A program made the translations under genes and the position numbers. 9,113 bases of DNA, from positions 1-9,113 of the forward strand of contig JAEUIG010000825.1 in the NCBI GenBank assembly GCA_016795125.1, written 5' to 3'. This document shows, piece by piece, positions 1 to 7,831 of the stretch. The notes under the pieces were generated by a model. It did no database searches. It had not been told where the DNA came from and worked only from the letters and a program-made list of their open reading frames with translations. Numbering within the stretch: the stretch's first letter is position 1; each line of letters begins with the position of its first letter. This DNA comes from Planctomycetaceae bacterium. Its GTDB lineage: Bacteria; Planctomycetota; Planctomycetia; Planctomycetales; Planctomycetaceae.

Positions 1-3000
1 AGGCCGTCGAGGATCGGCAGCCAGATGGCGGGCATGACGGTCATCAGGGCCAGCGGAGCGATCAGCAGGAGTGCGGCCAGCCACAGGCGTTCGACGACCG
101 GGCAACGGCGGCACACCCAGCAAAGCAGGATCGCGCCGGCGGCGACAACGAACATCAGGGTGCGGCCCGCGCGTCGGCTGGCGTAAATCAGGTTGAGGTC
201 GGCCGGTGCATCGTCGGTCGCGTCGCCGCGGTAGGTGAAGTTGCGCTGCACGTACCCGGGCGGCGGCTGGAGGTCGAGCGTCAGGGACAGGAGAGCGCCA
301 CGTCCGGTGGTGGGGACGACCAGCGATTGCAATTGGTCGAAATCACCACCGCCCATGCCTACGCCGAGCGTTTCGGCCGGCATATTCGCCACGCCTTCGC
401 CGTCATTCCCACTGCCACCCTGCTGTCCCGCCTGCAGTTGTGCCGGTTCTGGTTGATCCGGTGTGACCGCGCCGAACGGGGCGAGAGGCGTCAAGCCGCT
501 CTCCGACGAAGACTGCAGCGGCATGCCGCCCATGCCGCCGGCGGCCGGAGCGCTCTCGTTCTCCCGCATGAACCGGTCCACCTGGGGCCGATTGAGTTCA
601 GTCGCAAAATCGAACCGCATTTCCTCAGACTGCGACTCGCCCGCTTGCGGCGGCGCATCGGGACGCGCCATCTGCAGGGCTTCACCCATCGCGCCCCCCT
701 GCTGCATCGGCGCGTCGGACGGCGCGCTCGCCGGGACGGGCGGCTGTACGGCAAGCGGCATTTCGGAACCGCTACTGCGGAATGATTGGCCGGAAACATC
801 CTGGAAGCGCGCCGATGCCACGGAGGCTTCGCGCGCCTGTTGCGTTGCCGGCAGCAGCAGGACGATCAAAACGCAACCCAGCACCAGCAGCGCCAGGACC
901 ACTCCAACGACGCTGGCTCGCCGGTACCCCAGCGACAACACACACGCCGCAACGATGGCCGCCGCAATCGCGATCGCCCCCCACAGCAGGTCCTTCGGCG
1001 ACGGCGCCTGCAGCCACTGCTCCAGGCGACCGAGGAAGCTGTCGCGGTCCAGCTCGTCGCTGGGATGGAACCGGCCTTCGCTGTCAACGAGCAGCGTTTC
1101 CTGGGCGTGATGGACGGTCCAAGTCTGTTCGAGGATCTCCAGCGGCTGCTCTTCGCCGGCGCCGGTGACCGCGACCAGCGTCGGCGGCGACTGGTGGAGT
1201 CGTCCGGCCGTCTTGTCCAGCGGCGGCACGACGCTGCGATAGGACAGCCGGAGCGTCCGCGCCGCCTGTGGAGATGCCGCCGGCGGCAGTGCGATGAGCT
1301 GACCGGCCGACGACGTGCGCACTTCCACCGGTTCGCCGTCGATGAGCACCGACCACAGTTCGGGGGGCGTGCCGTCGTCGTTCTGTGTCAGCCGCAGCCG
1401 CAGGCTCTGCACGCCGACCGCCGTAAAGGTGTAGTCCGCCTGGTTCTGCATCTCTCCGGTTTCGGAGACCACACTTGTCAGCCGGGCGTTATGAATGACG
1501 GCCGTCGGCACGGGCTGGCGATCGTATTCAGTGCGGCGGATGGTCATCGTCCAGCCGGGCTGTGCATAGCGGAAGCCGGCGACGACTCGCTCGGCGGGCT
1601 GATAGACGGCCGGCGGAAAGTCGACCGGGTCCACGGTCGGCAGCGCCGCGCCGGCCGCATCGGCCGAGGTCACTTGCACATGCTGCTCGCCATTCGATTC
1701 GATTGCGATGTGCCCGGCCTCGCGGTCAGCGCCGACGATCGTGAGCACGAATGGACTGAAGGTCTCGTCTGCGGTCGCGGCCGCATCCCCCGCCGGCGGA
1801 TTGGCGGCCAGCGGCGTCTGGACATCGGCCATCAGCACAAATGTCCCGCGCAGGCGCTGGTCGAAACGCAGCGTCCACGGGCGCATGCCGTTCTGCGGTT
1901 CGCCCGGGACCTGCTCGACGATCCGCGTGCTGTGGGCGGCAAACGCCATCCGGCCGTCGGGAGCGGTGATCGGCTGCAGCAACTGGAAGCGGAGATCAGC
2001 GCCGGCGGCTTCGGAGACGGAGGTCTGCAGTTCGCGGATGCCGCCGCCAGCCACGTCAATGATCGACTCCAGGTGTCCGAACAGCGACTGCCGATCCGCG
2101 CGGAAGAACAGCACGGTCGACGCCGCCACGCGCGACGGACGCCGCGTGACGTCAAGCTGCCCGCTGAACACCGTATCCTGGAACGTGTAGCCCAGGCGGA
2201 TCGACTTGCCGTACGCCGCCAGCTTGGCATTGAGCAGGTTGATGTCGTCCTGCCGCGCGGGATCAAGGCCGGCGACGTCGCGCGGCCGCACTTCGAGATC
2301 AGCGTCAACTGCGATTCCGTAGAGCGCTTCGATGACGCCGACCTGCGGCAGCCGGACCTCCGGCAGCGCGAACGAGATCGCCGCCTGTTCGACCGGCCAG
2401 CCTTCCGGATCGCGATGTGCGACCAGCGTGAACGACCGCGACTCGTTAATCGCCAGCGGAGGATTAAGTGGAACCTGGACCTGGTTGATGCCCGCTTCGG
2501 CTGCCACGACCTGCCATTCGACCGGTGCGCCGGCCATCGACACGCTGCGGACGGTCCACTCGGCCGGGATTCGGAACTGGAGATCGAACAGCGGGGCGAA
2601 CAGCGTGCGTGCGTCGAGCGTGACCGAGAGATCAAGCCCGTCGGCGTTGACGTCGAGCAGCGTCGTCATCGCGGCATGCACTTCGCGCTCCTTGGGCGCG
2701 GTCAGGAAGGACAGCCGGAACGCTTCCTGCCAGACCTCGTATTCGAGCGAGGGTGCGGACGGGTCCATGCCGTTCACTGCGAGCACGGGGCGAATGCCGA
2801 CGGCGTCGACCATCTGCAACCGGACGCCCGGCGGGAACTGCACGATCGCGCGTCCGACGTGCGACGTGATTTCCTGGATGGTCAGATCGGGCACGCTCCA
2901 GGCGCTGTCGGCGGGGGCCGCGACGATGCCGCGGAAGGTGATCTCGCGCGCCCCGTCCCACGCCTGCCGGTAGTGCAGCGTGATCTGGGTCCGGTCCGGT

Positions 3001-3917
3001 GCGTCGGCCGCATCTCCCAGTTCCCACGACTCCAGCCCGCTCGAATCGACGGCCGTCAGTTCGAGCGATTTCGGCACGGTGCAGACCAGCGTGTCGATCG
3101 CGCGGCCGTAGACCTGCAACCCGGTGCGTGCCGTCCACGTAATTTCCCCCGGCGCGACGTACACTCCGAACACCGACTGGGCGAACGTCAGCGCGTCGCC
3201 TGTCGCCGCCGCCGTGCGGTCGCTGATCCGCAGGCGGATCGCCTTCTGACCGCCCACGGCCAGCGCGTAGTTCGCTTCCGCATCGACGGCCGCCGGACGT
3301 TCCGGCTGCGCTGCGTTGACTGTCAGGTGTTTGCCGGCCGGCAACGTCAGGGTCAGCACGCCGGTCGGAGCGCCGAACAGTTCGAACGCCGCCGCGCGAT
3401 CGCCGCCGACAGCCGTCAGGGGGGTTGAGAGTTCGAGGGTGAGCGCATGCGCGCCCGGTTCGGAAAGGAACAGCACCAGCGCTGTCGGCTGTTCCGGATC
3501 GCGGGCGAGCCGGGCCGGCTGACCGTCGAGCGTCGCGCTTTCGACGCCGGTTCCTCCGGCCGGAAGCACCACGCGCGACCAGCCCGACTGGAAACTGGTG
3601 AGGGCGGCGGTGACGGTGACGAGCAACTGGTCGTCGGAAATGCGGGCCGAGTAGTCCGCCTGCGACAGCACGGCGCCGTCCGGCAGGTGCGGTTGACCGT
3701 CCGCTCCGGCCTGTGCGGCGCGATTCAGCTCGTCGTACTCGGCGCGACTGAGCATGACGCCGCCATGATCGCGGTCGATCACGGCGTCGAGATCGTCGAC
3801 GGGGACATAGATGTGCCGCGGCGGTGCATCGTCCGGACGGGCAGCGTCCTGTGCGATCGCCAGCGCGGCGCCCGTCAGTGCAATGCACGTCGCTGTCAGG
3901 AATGACCGTGAGAGCAT
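1..3917 (-). CDS. Giant secreted, membrane-anchored IYVP-type envelope protein (C-terminus cut by window edge)
   Basis: The frame is open from ATG at 3917 to the window edge, giving 1305 visible residues with no stop. A GGGGGAGAGGG ribosome site lies 8 bases upstream, and a Sec signal peptide (about residues 1-22, cleavage near AIA/Q) supports this start. Residues 36-43 read IYVPVDDL, followed by a GGVMLSRAEYDEL segment that aligns with the upstream neighbour. Residues ~60-970 are rich in alternating hydrophobic strands and look like repeated beta domains. Four membrane helices follow at about 977-997, 1003-1023, 1253-1269 and 1278-1300. Arginine pairs between 1 and 2 (GYRRAS) and between 3 and 4 (VCRRCP) suggest that both short loops are cytoplasmic. 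The ~220-residue segment between helices 2 and 3 is rich in Gly, Met, Pro and Gln and would be extracytoplasmic. Helix 2 ends in LLLPATQQAREA, resembling the DUF1559 signature. I see no catalytic motif. A structural or surface role is inferred. Confidence is high for the gene and low for its function. Confidence 0.9.
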   Translation of the reverse strand, partial: MLSRSFLTATCIALTGAALAIAQDAARPDDAPPRHIYVPVDDLDAVIDRDHGGVMLSRAEYDELNRAAQAGADGQPHLPDGAVLSQADYSARISDDQLLVTVTAALTSFQSGWSRVVLPAGGTGVESATLDGQPARLARDPEQPTALVLFLSEPGAHALTLELSTPLTAVGGDRAAAFELFGAPTGVLTLTLPAGKHLTVNAAQPERPAAVDAEANYALAVGGQKAIRLRISDRTAAATGDALTFAQSVFGVYVAPGEITWTARTGLQVYGRAIDTLVCTVPKSLELTAVDSSGLESWELGDAADAPDRTQITLHYRQAWDGAREITFRGIVAAPADSAWSVPDLTIQEITSHVGRAIVQFPPGVRLQMVDAVGIRPVLAVNGMDPSAPSLEYEVWQEAFRLSFLTAPKEREVHAAMTTLLDVNADGLDLSVTLDARTLFAPLFDLQFRIPAEWTVRSVSMAGAPVEWQVVAAEAGINQVQVPLNPPLAINESRSFTLVAHRDPEGWPVEQAAISFALPEVRLPQVGVIEALYGIAVDADLEVRPRDVAGLDPARQDDINLLNAKLAAYGKSIRLGYTFQDTVFSGQLDVTRRPSRVAASTVLFFRADRQSLFGHLESIIDVAGGGIRELQTSVSEAAGADLRFQLLQPITAPDGRMAFAAHSTRIVEQVPGEPQNGMRPWTLRFDQRLRGTFVLMADVQTPLAANPPAGDAAATADETFSPFVLTIVGADREAGHIAIESNGEQHVQVTSADAAGAALPTVDPVDFPPAVYQPAERVVAGFRYAQPGWTMTIRRTEYDRQPVPTAVIHNARLTSVVSETGEMQNQADYTFTAVGVQSLRLRLTQNDDGTPPELWSVLIDGEPVEVRTSSAGQLIALPPAASPQAARTLRLSYRSVVPPLDKTAGRLHQSPPTLVAVTGAGEEQPLEILEQTWTVHHAQETLLVDSEGRFHPSDELDRDSFLGRLEQWLQAPSPKDLLWGAIAIAAAIVAACVLSLGYRRASVVGVVLALLVLGCVLIVLLLPATQQAREASVASARFQDVSGQSFRSSGSEMPLAVQPPVPASAPSDAPMQQGGAMGEALQMARPDAPPQAGESQSEEMRFDFATELNRPQVDRFMRENESAPAAGGMGGMPLQSSSESGLTPLAPFGAVTPDQPEPAQLQAGQQGGSGNDGEGVANMPAETLGVGMGGGDFDQLQSLVVPTTGRGALLSLTLDLQPPPGYVQRNFTYRGDATDDAPADLNLIYASRRAGRTLMFVVAAGAILLCWVCRRCPVVERLWLAALLLIAPLALMTVMPAIWLPILDG

Positions 3918-4005
3918 GTTGTTGTCCCTCTCCCCCGCAAATCTCAGCTGTCAGCAGGAACTCGCGCCGTTGCTTCGGCCGGTCACGCGGCCCTATGGAC
4001 CGAGA
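3918..4005 (-). other. Short intergenic gap inside the probable two-gene operon
   Basis: This 88-base gap separates the two same-strand giant genes. It contains a GC-rich inverted repeat at 3977-3992 (GGCCG, 6-base loop, CGGCC). No T-run follows it on the minus strand, so it does not look like an intrinsic terminator. I see no convincing promoter either. Co-transcription from upstream of 7464 is therefore the simplest reading, with the hairpin possibly affecting mRNA processing or partial readthrough. Confidence 0.5.
3926..3936 (-). promoter_or_regulatory. Ribosome binding site of the downstream giant gene
   Basis: Read on the minus strand this is GGGGGAGAGGG, a purine-rich Shine-Dalgarno-like run ending 8 bases before the ATG at 3917. 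It fixes the start directly ahead of a good signal peptide. Confidence 0.7.
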
Positions 4006-7000
4006 TCAACTCTCACGTTTCTCGTCGGGTGGCGGGGGATCTTGCGGAATCTCGGGCGGTGATTCTGCGGGCGCCGGCTCGGTGAACGTCGTCACCTCCA
4101 TCGGCGCGGGCGGGGACGGGGGCGGGGGCGTTGGAATGGCGACGGTCGCCGGGAGCACCGGGGCGGCGGCCCTGGCAGTCACAAACAGGCCGGCGACCAG
4201 CCACCACCCCAGCAGGAACGCGAGTCCAAACCGTGCGGCCGAGACCGAATGCGCCACGCGATCCACGTCCCACAACGCGACCAGCGCGAGTACGAACGTC
4301 GCCGCCAGCAGCCACCAGAGCTTGTTTTCCCAGGAGGTCCGGCCGAGGATCCACGCCACGACGGCGACCGCAATGCTGACGATGATCGTCATGTACAGGC
4401 GGTTCCACCACACAACGCGAATCCGGTGGCTGCCGCCGATCTTGGCGTACGAGTAACCGGTCAATCCGGGCTTCGCGATCTCCATCGTGGAACCGGAGTC
4501 GCCGATCCAGGCATTGAGGTCTTCGCTGTTCACGACGCTGGCCGTATTCGTCAGCGCCGAGAACAACCGCGGCTGCCGCTCGATGACAAATCCCTCCGGT
4601 TCGCCGACGAGGGCGTAATCGCGCGGCACCCAGACCGCCACGCGCAGTTCCTGGACGGCGGCCGGCGCATCGAACCCTCCCAGCACGGGCAGCGGCAGTT
4701 CCAGCGTGCCTCGCAGGAAGTCGCTGCCGCCCAGGTGCGGCGTCACTTTCCAGGTGAAGTCGAAGCTGATGGAAAACTCTTCGTCGGCCGACGTCGTCCG
4801 CGAGACCGGCACGTAATGCGCCTGCAAGCGCACTTTGTCGTCGGCCGGCGCCGCCTCTTCGAGTTTGACCGTCCGCCCGCTGACCGTCACGCCGATCAAG
4901 TCGAGTTGCGTGGGCAGGTCGACCAGGAGTCGCTGACGTTCGGTCGTCTTCACCTGCATCCGCACGCGGTAAACGGCCGTGCCGTCTTTTTCGTTGGCGA
5001 TTTCGACGAGCTCCCGGCGGACGATCGTCGACACGACTTCGTGAATCTTGTGTCGGGTGCGGGTCAGCGCCAGGCTGAGTGCGGCGTCGCCCGGCTGGTC
5101 AAAGTACCGATAGGCCACTGTCCCTTCGCCCGGCAGCAGCGTGAGTTCGCGGACATCGATGGTCTCGATGTCGCCGCCGGACGCGGTGGCGCCGACGGCC
5201 AGCGACGCTTCGTGCTGGACCGAGACTTCGCCGCGAATCCGCGACAGCGGCACTGCGGCGCGGCCGTTGGATTCCGGGGCCGGCAGCGGGCGGACGAGCT
5301 GCACGGCAATCTGATCTGCGGGAGCGGCCGCTGCCGCATCGGCGGCATCTTCGGCCGCCGGCGCCTCGGCCGCCGCGGGCGATTGAATGTCGTACGTGAG
5401 CGAGAGCCGCAGCGTGCCGACCACTTCGCGCTGCATGACGATCGTCCATGTCACCCAGCCGTCCTGTGGATCGCCGGGCGTCTTCTGCTTGATTGCCGGA
5501 GACGCGGGATCGGTCTGCACGGCCTCGATCTGCAACGAGCCGGACACAGCCTCCGGCACCTGGAACTGAAACGTGTCGATGCCGGCAAACTGGACCTGGT
5601 AATCGACGTACGTGCGGATTTCGGCCGATTGCGGCAGCACGTTGATGGACGTGGCGACGTCGACGCCGAGTCGCGGGGCCTTGCGCTTGATGGTGACCGG
5701 AATGGAGATTGGCCGTCGGGTGAAACTCCAGGCGGCCGTCAGCAGGGCGTCGCCCGAACGCTCTCCCGGCGGAGCGGGAAGCGGCTGGGCGGCGGTGATC
5801 TGTTCATCGTTGGTGACGACTTCGATGGAGTCCCGGGCGAACATGCGGATCGTCCCGTCTTCGCGCGTGACCTGTTGCGGCTCGAGGACCGGGAGCGACA
5901 AAGAGGCCTGTCCGGCGCTGGAATCAAACGGCAGATGCCCGGCGACCGAGACGTTGATCTGCCCGAGGGTTCGTTCGGCCAGGTGGATCGTCAGCAGGCG
6001 GGTCGCCGCATCAAGGCTGAACTCCTTCATGGCCGGGCATTGGACATCGTCGATCACGAGGCCTTCGGGAACCGTCAGCAGGAGCTGAAACACTCCTGCG
6101 CGCTCGACGGCGTACGTCAGGAAGGCGTCCAGACGGACTTCGTCCTCGCGCAGGGTGATCTGGGTGGTGTGGTTGAGCAGGACCCGCGGCTCGACCGGTT
6201 TCGCGGTGGCCGCGAGCGTGAAGCGCGGAGAATAGAACTTGAACGCCACGCCCCCCTCGGCGCGAATCCGCTCGTCGACCTGTGCGGTCTCGATCCGCAC
6301 CAGCCCCTGCTGCTGCGACAGCGCCAGGTCGAGGTCCGGTGCATTGCGAACCACGATCTGCCCGGCTTCGCGGACGGCGTCGAGGGCGTGAATGCCGTGC
6401 GTCGCGCCGTCTTCGCTGCGTCCCGCCAGAGAGAACTCTCCCTCGGGCAGCTTGTGCTCGGCGTGCACTTCGATGACGACCTGCTTATCCGCCGGGTTGA
6501 GCAGGTCGATGGTGATGATCTGCCGGCCGTCGGCTTCCTCGGTCCGCCAGGCCTTCAGCCGCGCCGGCGATGTGACATCAAGGATCCGCTGTTCGACCGG
6601 AGCTTCGAGCCGCAATTGCGACACGGTTCCGCGCAGGACGTCGAACGTCAGCCACGCGTCGGTGCGAACGAGGCCGTCTTCGATCGACACCTGCGCGATG
6701 TTCGTCACGCTGGCCAGCAGCTCCATGTCGGGAGTCTGGCTGACGCGCGGGCGCCACCGCGCCGTGAGGCGTCCGGTCGCGCCGACGCTGGCACGGATTC
6801 TCGTTTGACCCTCGGCCGCTTCGCCCGGCTCGATCGCCACCTTCGGGGTGACTTCGATCGACTGGTCCGCTTCCGGCACGCTGACTTCGAACGAGGTAAT
6901 GCCGACGGGCGGCACATCAAGGGAGAACTCCCGGCCGTCCGGCGAGGTCTGCACGCGTGCGACCAGTTCGAGCGTGATCTCGTGCTCACCGGCCTCGCCG

Positions 7001-7464
7001 AGCAGCAATGTGTATGCACCGTCTCCCGTCCCCCGCAACAGGACCTTGCCTTCCGGTCCCGTCAACTTGCCGACCGCGGCTTCGCCGAACCGGACCGGCA
7101 ATTCGACCCACGGCTTTCCGAGGACGTTGACCTTGAGGCGGGCGGTGATGCGCGCCAGGTCCTGCTCGACGACCGCCGAGTAGGCCGACTCGGTAATGAC
7201 GGCCGTGACAGCGGCGCCCTCCGGCCCGCCTTGCTCAAGCTGCTGCCGCATCTTGAGCCATTCGGAGTAAGGGACGAACACACCCGCGCCGAGCTGTTCG
7301 AAGACTCCCTTGAGGTCTCGGTACGGCACGTAGATCGTGCGTTCCGGGGGGACATCGGGGGCGGTGTCGCCGGTCCCCTCCTGGGACGAACCCGGCGCGG
7401 CCAGGAGCAGCACGGCGGTCAGACAGACAAACCAACGCCGCTGCGAGCGCAACAGATTGTGCAT
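4006..7464 (-). CDS. Giant secreted, membrane-anchored IYVP-type envelope protein with internal repeats (1152 aa)
   Basis: This is a complete gene from ATG at 7464 to TGA at 4006-4008. The frame stays open upstream to 7731. The start at 7464 is chosen because it places a classic Sec signal peptide at residues 1-27 (RSQRRW basic region, LTAVLLLAA core, cleavage near SS/Q). Its ribosome site is weak (AGGG very close to the ATG). Residues 44-51 read IYVPYRDL, followed by GAGVFVPYSEW, matching the downstream paralogue. Five similar beta-strand blocks begin near residues 97, 262, 440, 614 and 828. The second and third are most alike (VRTDAWLTF and VRLDAFLTY). An Ala-rich linker lies at about 694-719. 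Three membrane helices follow at about 1023-1041, 1049-1065 and 1079-1097, then a 55-residue proline-rich tail ending in EKRES. With three helices and a secreted N-terminus, the tail should be cytoplasmic. No enzyme motif is seen. A scaffold or surface role is inferred, with its partner gene 88 bases downstream. Confidence 0.93.
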   Translation of the reverse strand: MHNLLRSQRRWFVCLTAVLLLAAPGSSQEGTGDTAPDVPPERTIYVPYRDLKGVFEQLGAGVFVPYSEWLKMRQQLEQGGPEGAAVTAVITESAYSAVVEQDLARITARLKVNVLGKPWVELPVRFGEAAVGKLTGPEGKVLLRGTGDGAYTLLLGEAGEHEITLELVARVQTSPDGREFSLDVPPVGITSFEVSVPEADQSIEVTPKVAIEPGEAAEGQTRIRASVGATGRLTARWRPRVSQTPDMELLASVTNIAQVSIEDGLVRTDAWLTFDVLRGTVSQLRLEAPVEQRILDVTSPARLKAWRTEEADGRQIITIDLLNPADKQVVIEVHAEHKLPEGEFSLAGRSEDGATHGIHALDAVREAGQIVVRNAPDLDLALSQQQGLVRIETAQVDERIRAEGGVAFKFYSPRFTLAATAKPVEPRVLLNHTTQITLREDEVRLDAFLTYAVERAGVFQLLLTVPEGLVIDDVQCPAMKEFSLDAATRLLTIHLAERTLGQINVSVAGHLPFDSSAGQASLSLPVLEPQQVTREDGTIRMFARDSIEVVTNDEQITAAQPLPAPPGERSGDALLTAAWSFTRRPISIPVTIKRKAPRLGVDVATSINVLPQSAEIRTYVDYQVQFAGIDTFQFQVPEAVSGSLQIEAVQTDPASPAIKQKTPGDPQDGWVTWTIVMQREVVGTLRLSLTYDIQSPAAAEAPAAEDAADAAAAAPADQIAVQLVRPLPAPESNGRAAVPLSRIRGEVSVQHEASLAVGATASGGDIETIDVRELTLLPGEGTVAYRYFDQPGDAALSLALTRTRHKIHEVVSTIVRRELVEIANEKDGTAVYRVRMQVKTTERQRLLVDLPTQLDLIGVTVSGRTVKLEEAAPADDKVRLQAHYVPVSRTTSADEEFSISFDFTWKVTPHLGGSDFLRGTLELPLPVLGGFDAPAAVQELRVAVWVPRDYALVGEPEGFVIERQPRLFSALTNTASVVNSEDLNAWIGDSGSTMEIAKPGLTGYSYAKIGGSHRIRVVWWNRLYMTIIVSIAVAVVAWILGRTSWENKLWWLLAATFVLALVALWDVDRVAHSVSAARFGLAFLLGWWLVAGLFVTARAAAPVLPATVAIPTPPPPSPPAPMEVTTFTEPAPAESPPEIPQDPPPPDEKRES

Positions 7465-7586
7465 ACACCCTGTTCCGTGAAGACTCTGAACCGGAGGTGA
7501 CTTCGGGTCGTGAGCCGTGATTGAGCGGCGAAACGGCCGAATTCCTGCAGCCGGACGCAGCCAGGTGTTGACGCAATTCGAGGCCC

Positions 7587-7607
7587 AGTCGTCTACTACG
7601 ACTTTTT
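7587..7607 (+). terminator. Hairpin plus T-tract (terminator-like or dyad operator)
   Basis: AGTCGT (7587-7592), loop CTACT, then ACGACT (7598-7603) form a perfect 6-bp inverted repeat running into TTTTT (7603-7607). On the plus strand this has the layout of a short intrinsic terminator or leader attenuator 225 bases ahead of the toroid gene. The stem is short and only half GC, so its strength is doubtful. The same symmetry could be a protein-binding dyad. Confidence 0.35.
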
Positions 7608-7701
7608 GAATCGCGTCGACGGGAGAAGATACGTAACTTTCGGGGGACGTGGTACTCCTACGGATTGGACGCGGGCCGATGCGGCCGCATTGCAGGGATT
7701 T

Positions 7702-7723
7702 TCGACATTTGAGTCGATTTTTT
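7702..7723 (+). terminator. Second hairpin plus six-T tract in the same direction
   Basis: TCGAC (7702-7706), loop ATTTGA, GTCGA (7713-7717), then TTTTTT (7718-7723). It has the same design and orientation as the hairpin 115 bases upstream, but with a 5-bp stem. On its own it is weak evidence, and the repetition is what makes it notable. On the minus strand the run reads as an A-tract upstream of the giant gene, where it could instead bend DNA or act as an UP-like element. Confidence 0.3.
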
Positions 7724-7780
7724 CGCCGCACCCACCGACTGGTTCGGCCTTCCCAACCCCCGTAACATGACGTGAAGTCG

Positions 7781-7791
7781 CAGTGTCACTG
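7781..7791. promoter_or_regulatory. Perfect short palindrome ahead of the toroid gene
   Basis: CAGTG-T-CACTG is an 11-base perfect dyad centred about 46 bases before the ATG at 7832. It could be an operator near the promoter or 5' leader, but an 11-base palindrome can arise by chance. No regulator is encoded in this window to pair with it. Confidence 0.2.
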
Positions 7792-7818
7792 ACCCTGACG
7801 AATTGTCCGCTGTTCCCC

Positions 7819-7824
7819 GAGGAG
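7819..7824 (+). promoter_or_regulatory. Ribosome binding site of the toroid gene
   Basis: GAGGAG ends 7 bases before the ATG at 7832, which is ideal spacing. It fixes this start, and a signal peptide begins immediately after it. Confidence 0.8.
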
Positions 7825-7831
7825 TCTCGCC

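Larger units (their letters stand above)
7465..7831. other. Divergent intergenic region between the giant-gene operon and the toroid gene
   Basis: These 367 bases separate two divergently transcribed units and must hold promoters for both, unless either is read from farther away. I could not identify a convincing -35/-10 pair on either strand. The region is less GC-rich in places and contains two plus-strand hairpins with T-tracts (7587-7607 and 7702-7723), a short perfect palindrome (7781-7791) and a GGAGGTGA sequence at 7493-7500. There is no tRNA-like fold and no credible gene. The minus-strand frame open up to 7731 shows no signal peptide or family motif before residue 1 of the annotated gene. 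Confidence 0.7.

Noticed and set aside
786..3428. Open frame of 880 codons on the plus strand, opposite the downstream giant gene
   Set aside because: It has the same codon-register artefact and an Arg/His/Gln-rich composition unlike a folded protein. The minus-strand frame has a ribosome site, signal peptide, membrane helices and paralogy.
1832..3888. Two minus-strand open frames (1832-2635 and 2632-3888) inside the downstream giant gene
   Set aside because: Both are out of frame with the true gene and rich in Arg and Ser or Gly, typical of GC-rich frame shadows. The correct frame runs uninterrupted from 3917 to the window edge.
4249..7500. Open frame of 1083 codons on the plus strand, opposite the upstream giant gene
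   Set aside because: It lies in exact codon register with the minus-strand gene. In that register, antisense stops need TTA, CTA or TCA sense codons, which GC-rich genes avoid. The product is Arg/Asp/Gly-rich, has no signal peptide and shows no recognised family.
7539..7550. GAATTCCTGCAG, an EcoRI-PstI junction resembling a cloning-vector polylinker
   Set aside because: The match is about 14 bases and the flanks do not continue as vector. It is most likely coincidence in native sequence.
7465..7731. Possible 89-residue N-terminal extension of the upstream giant protein
   Set aside because: The extension would bury the signal peptide, and its Arg/Ser/Pro-rich sequence has no recognisable motif. 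The start at 7464 places the signal peptide and IYVP motif as in the paralogue.
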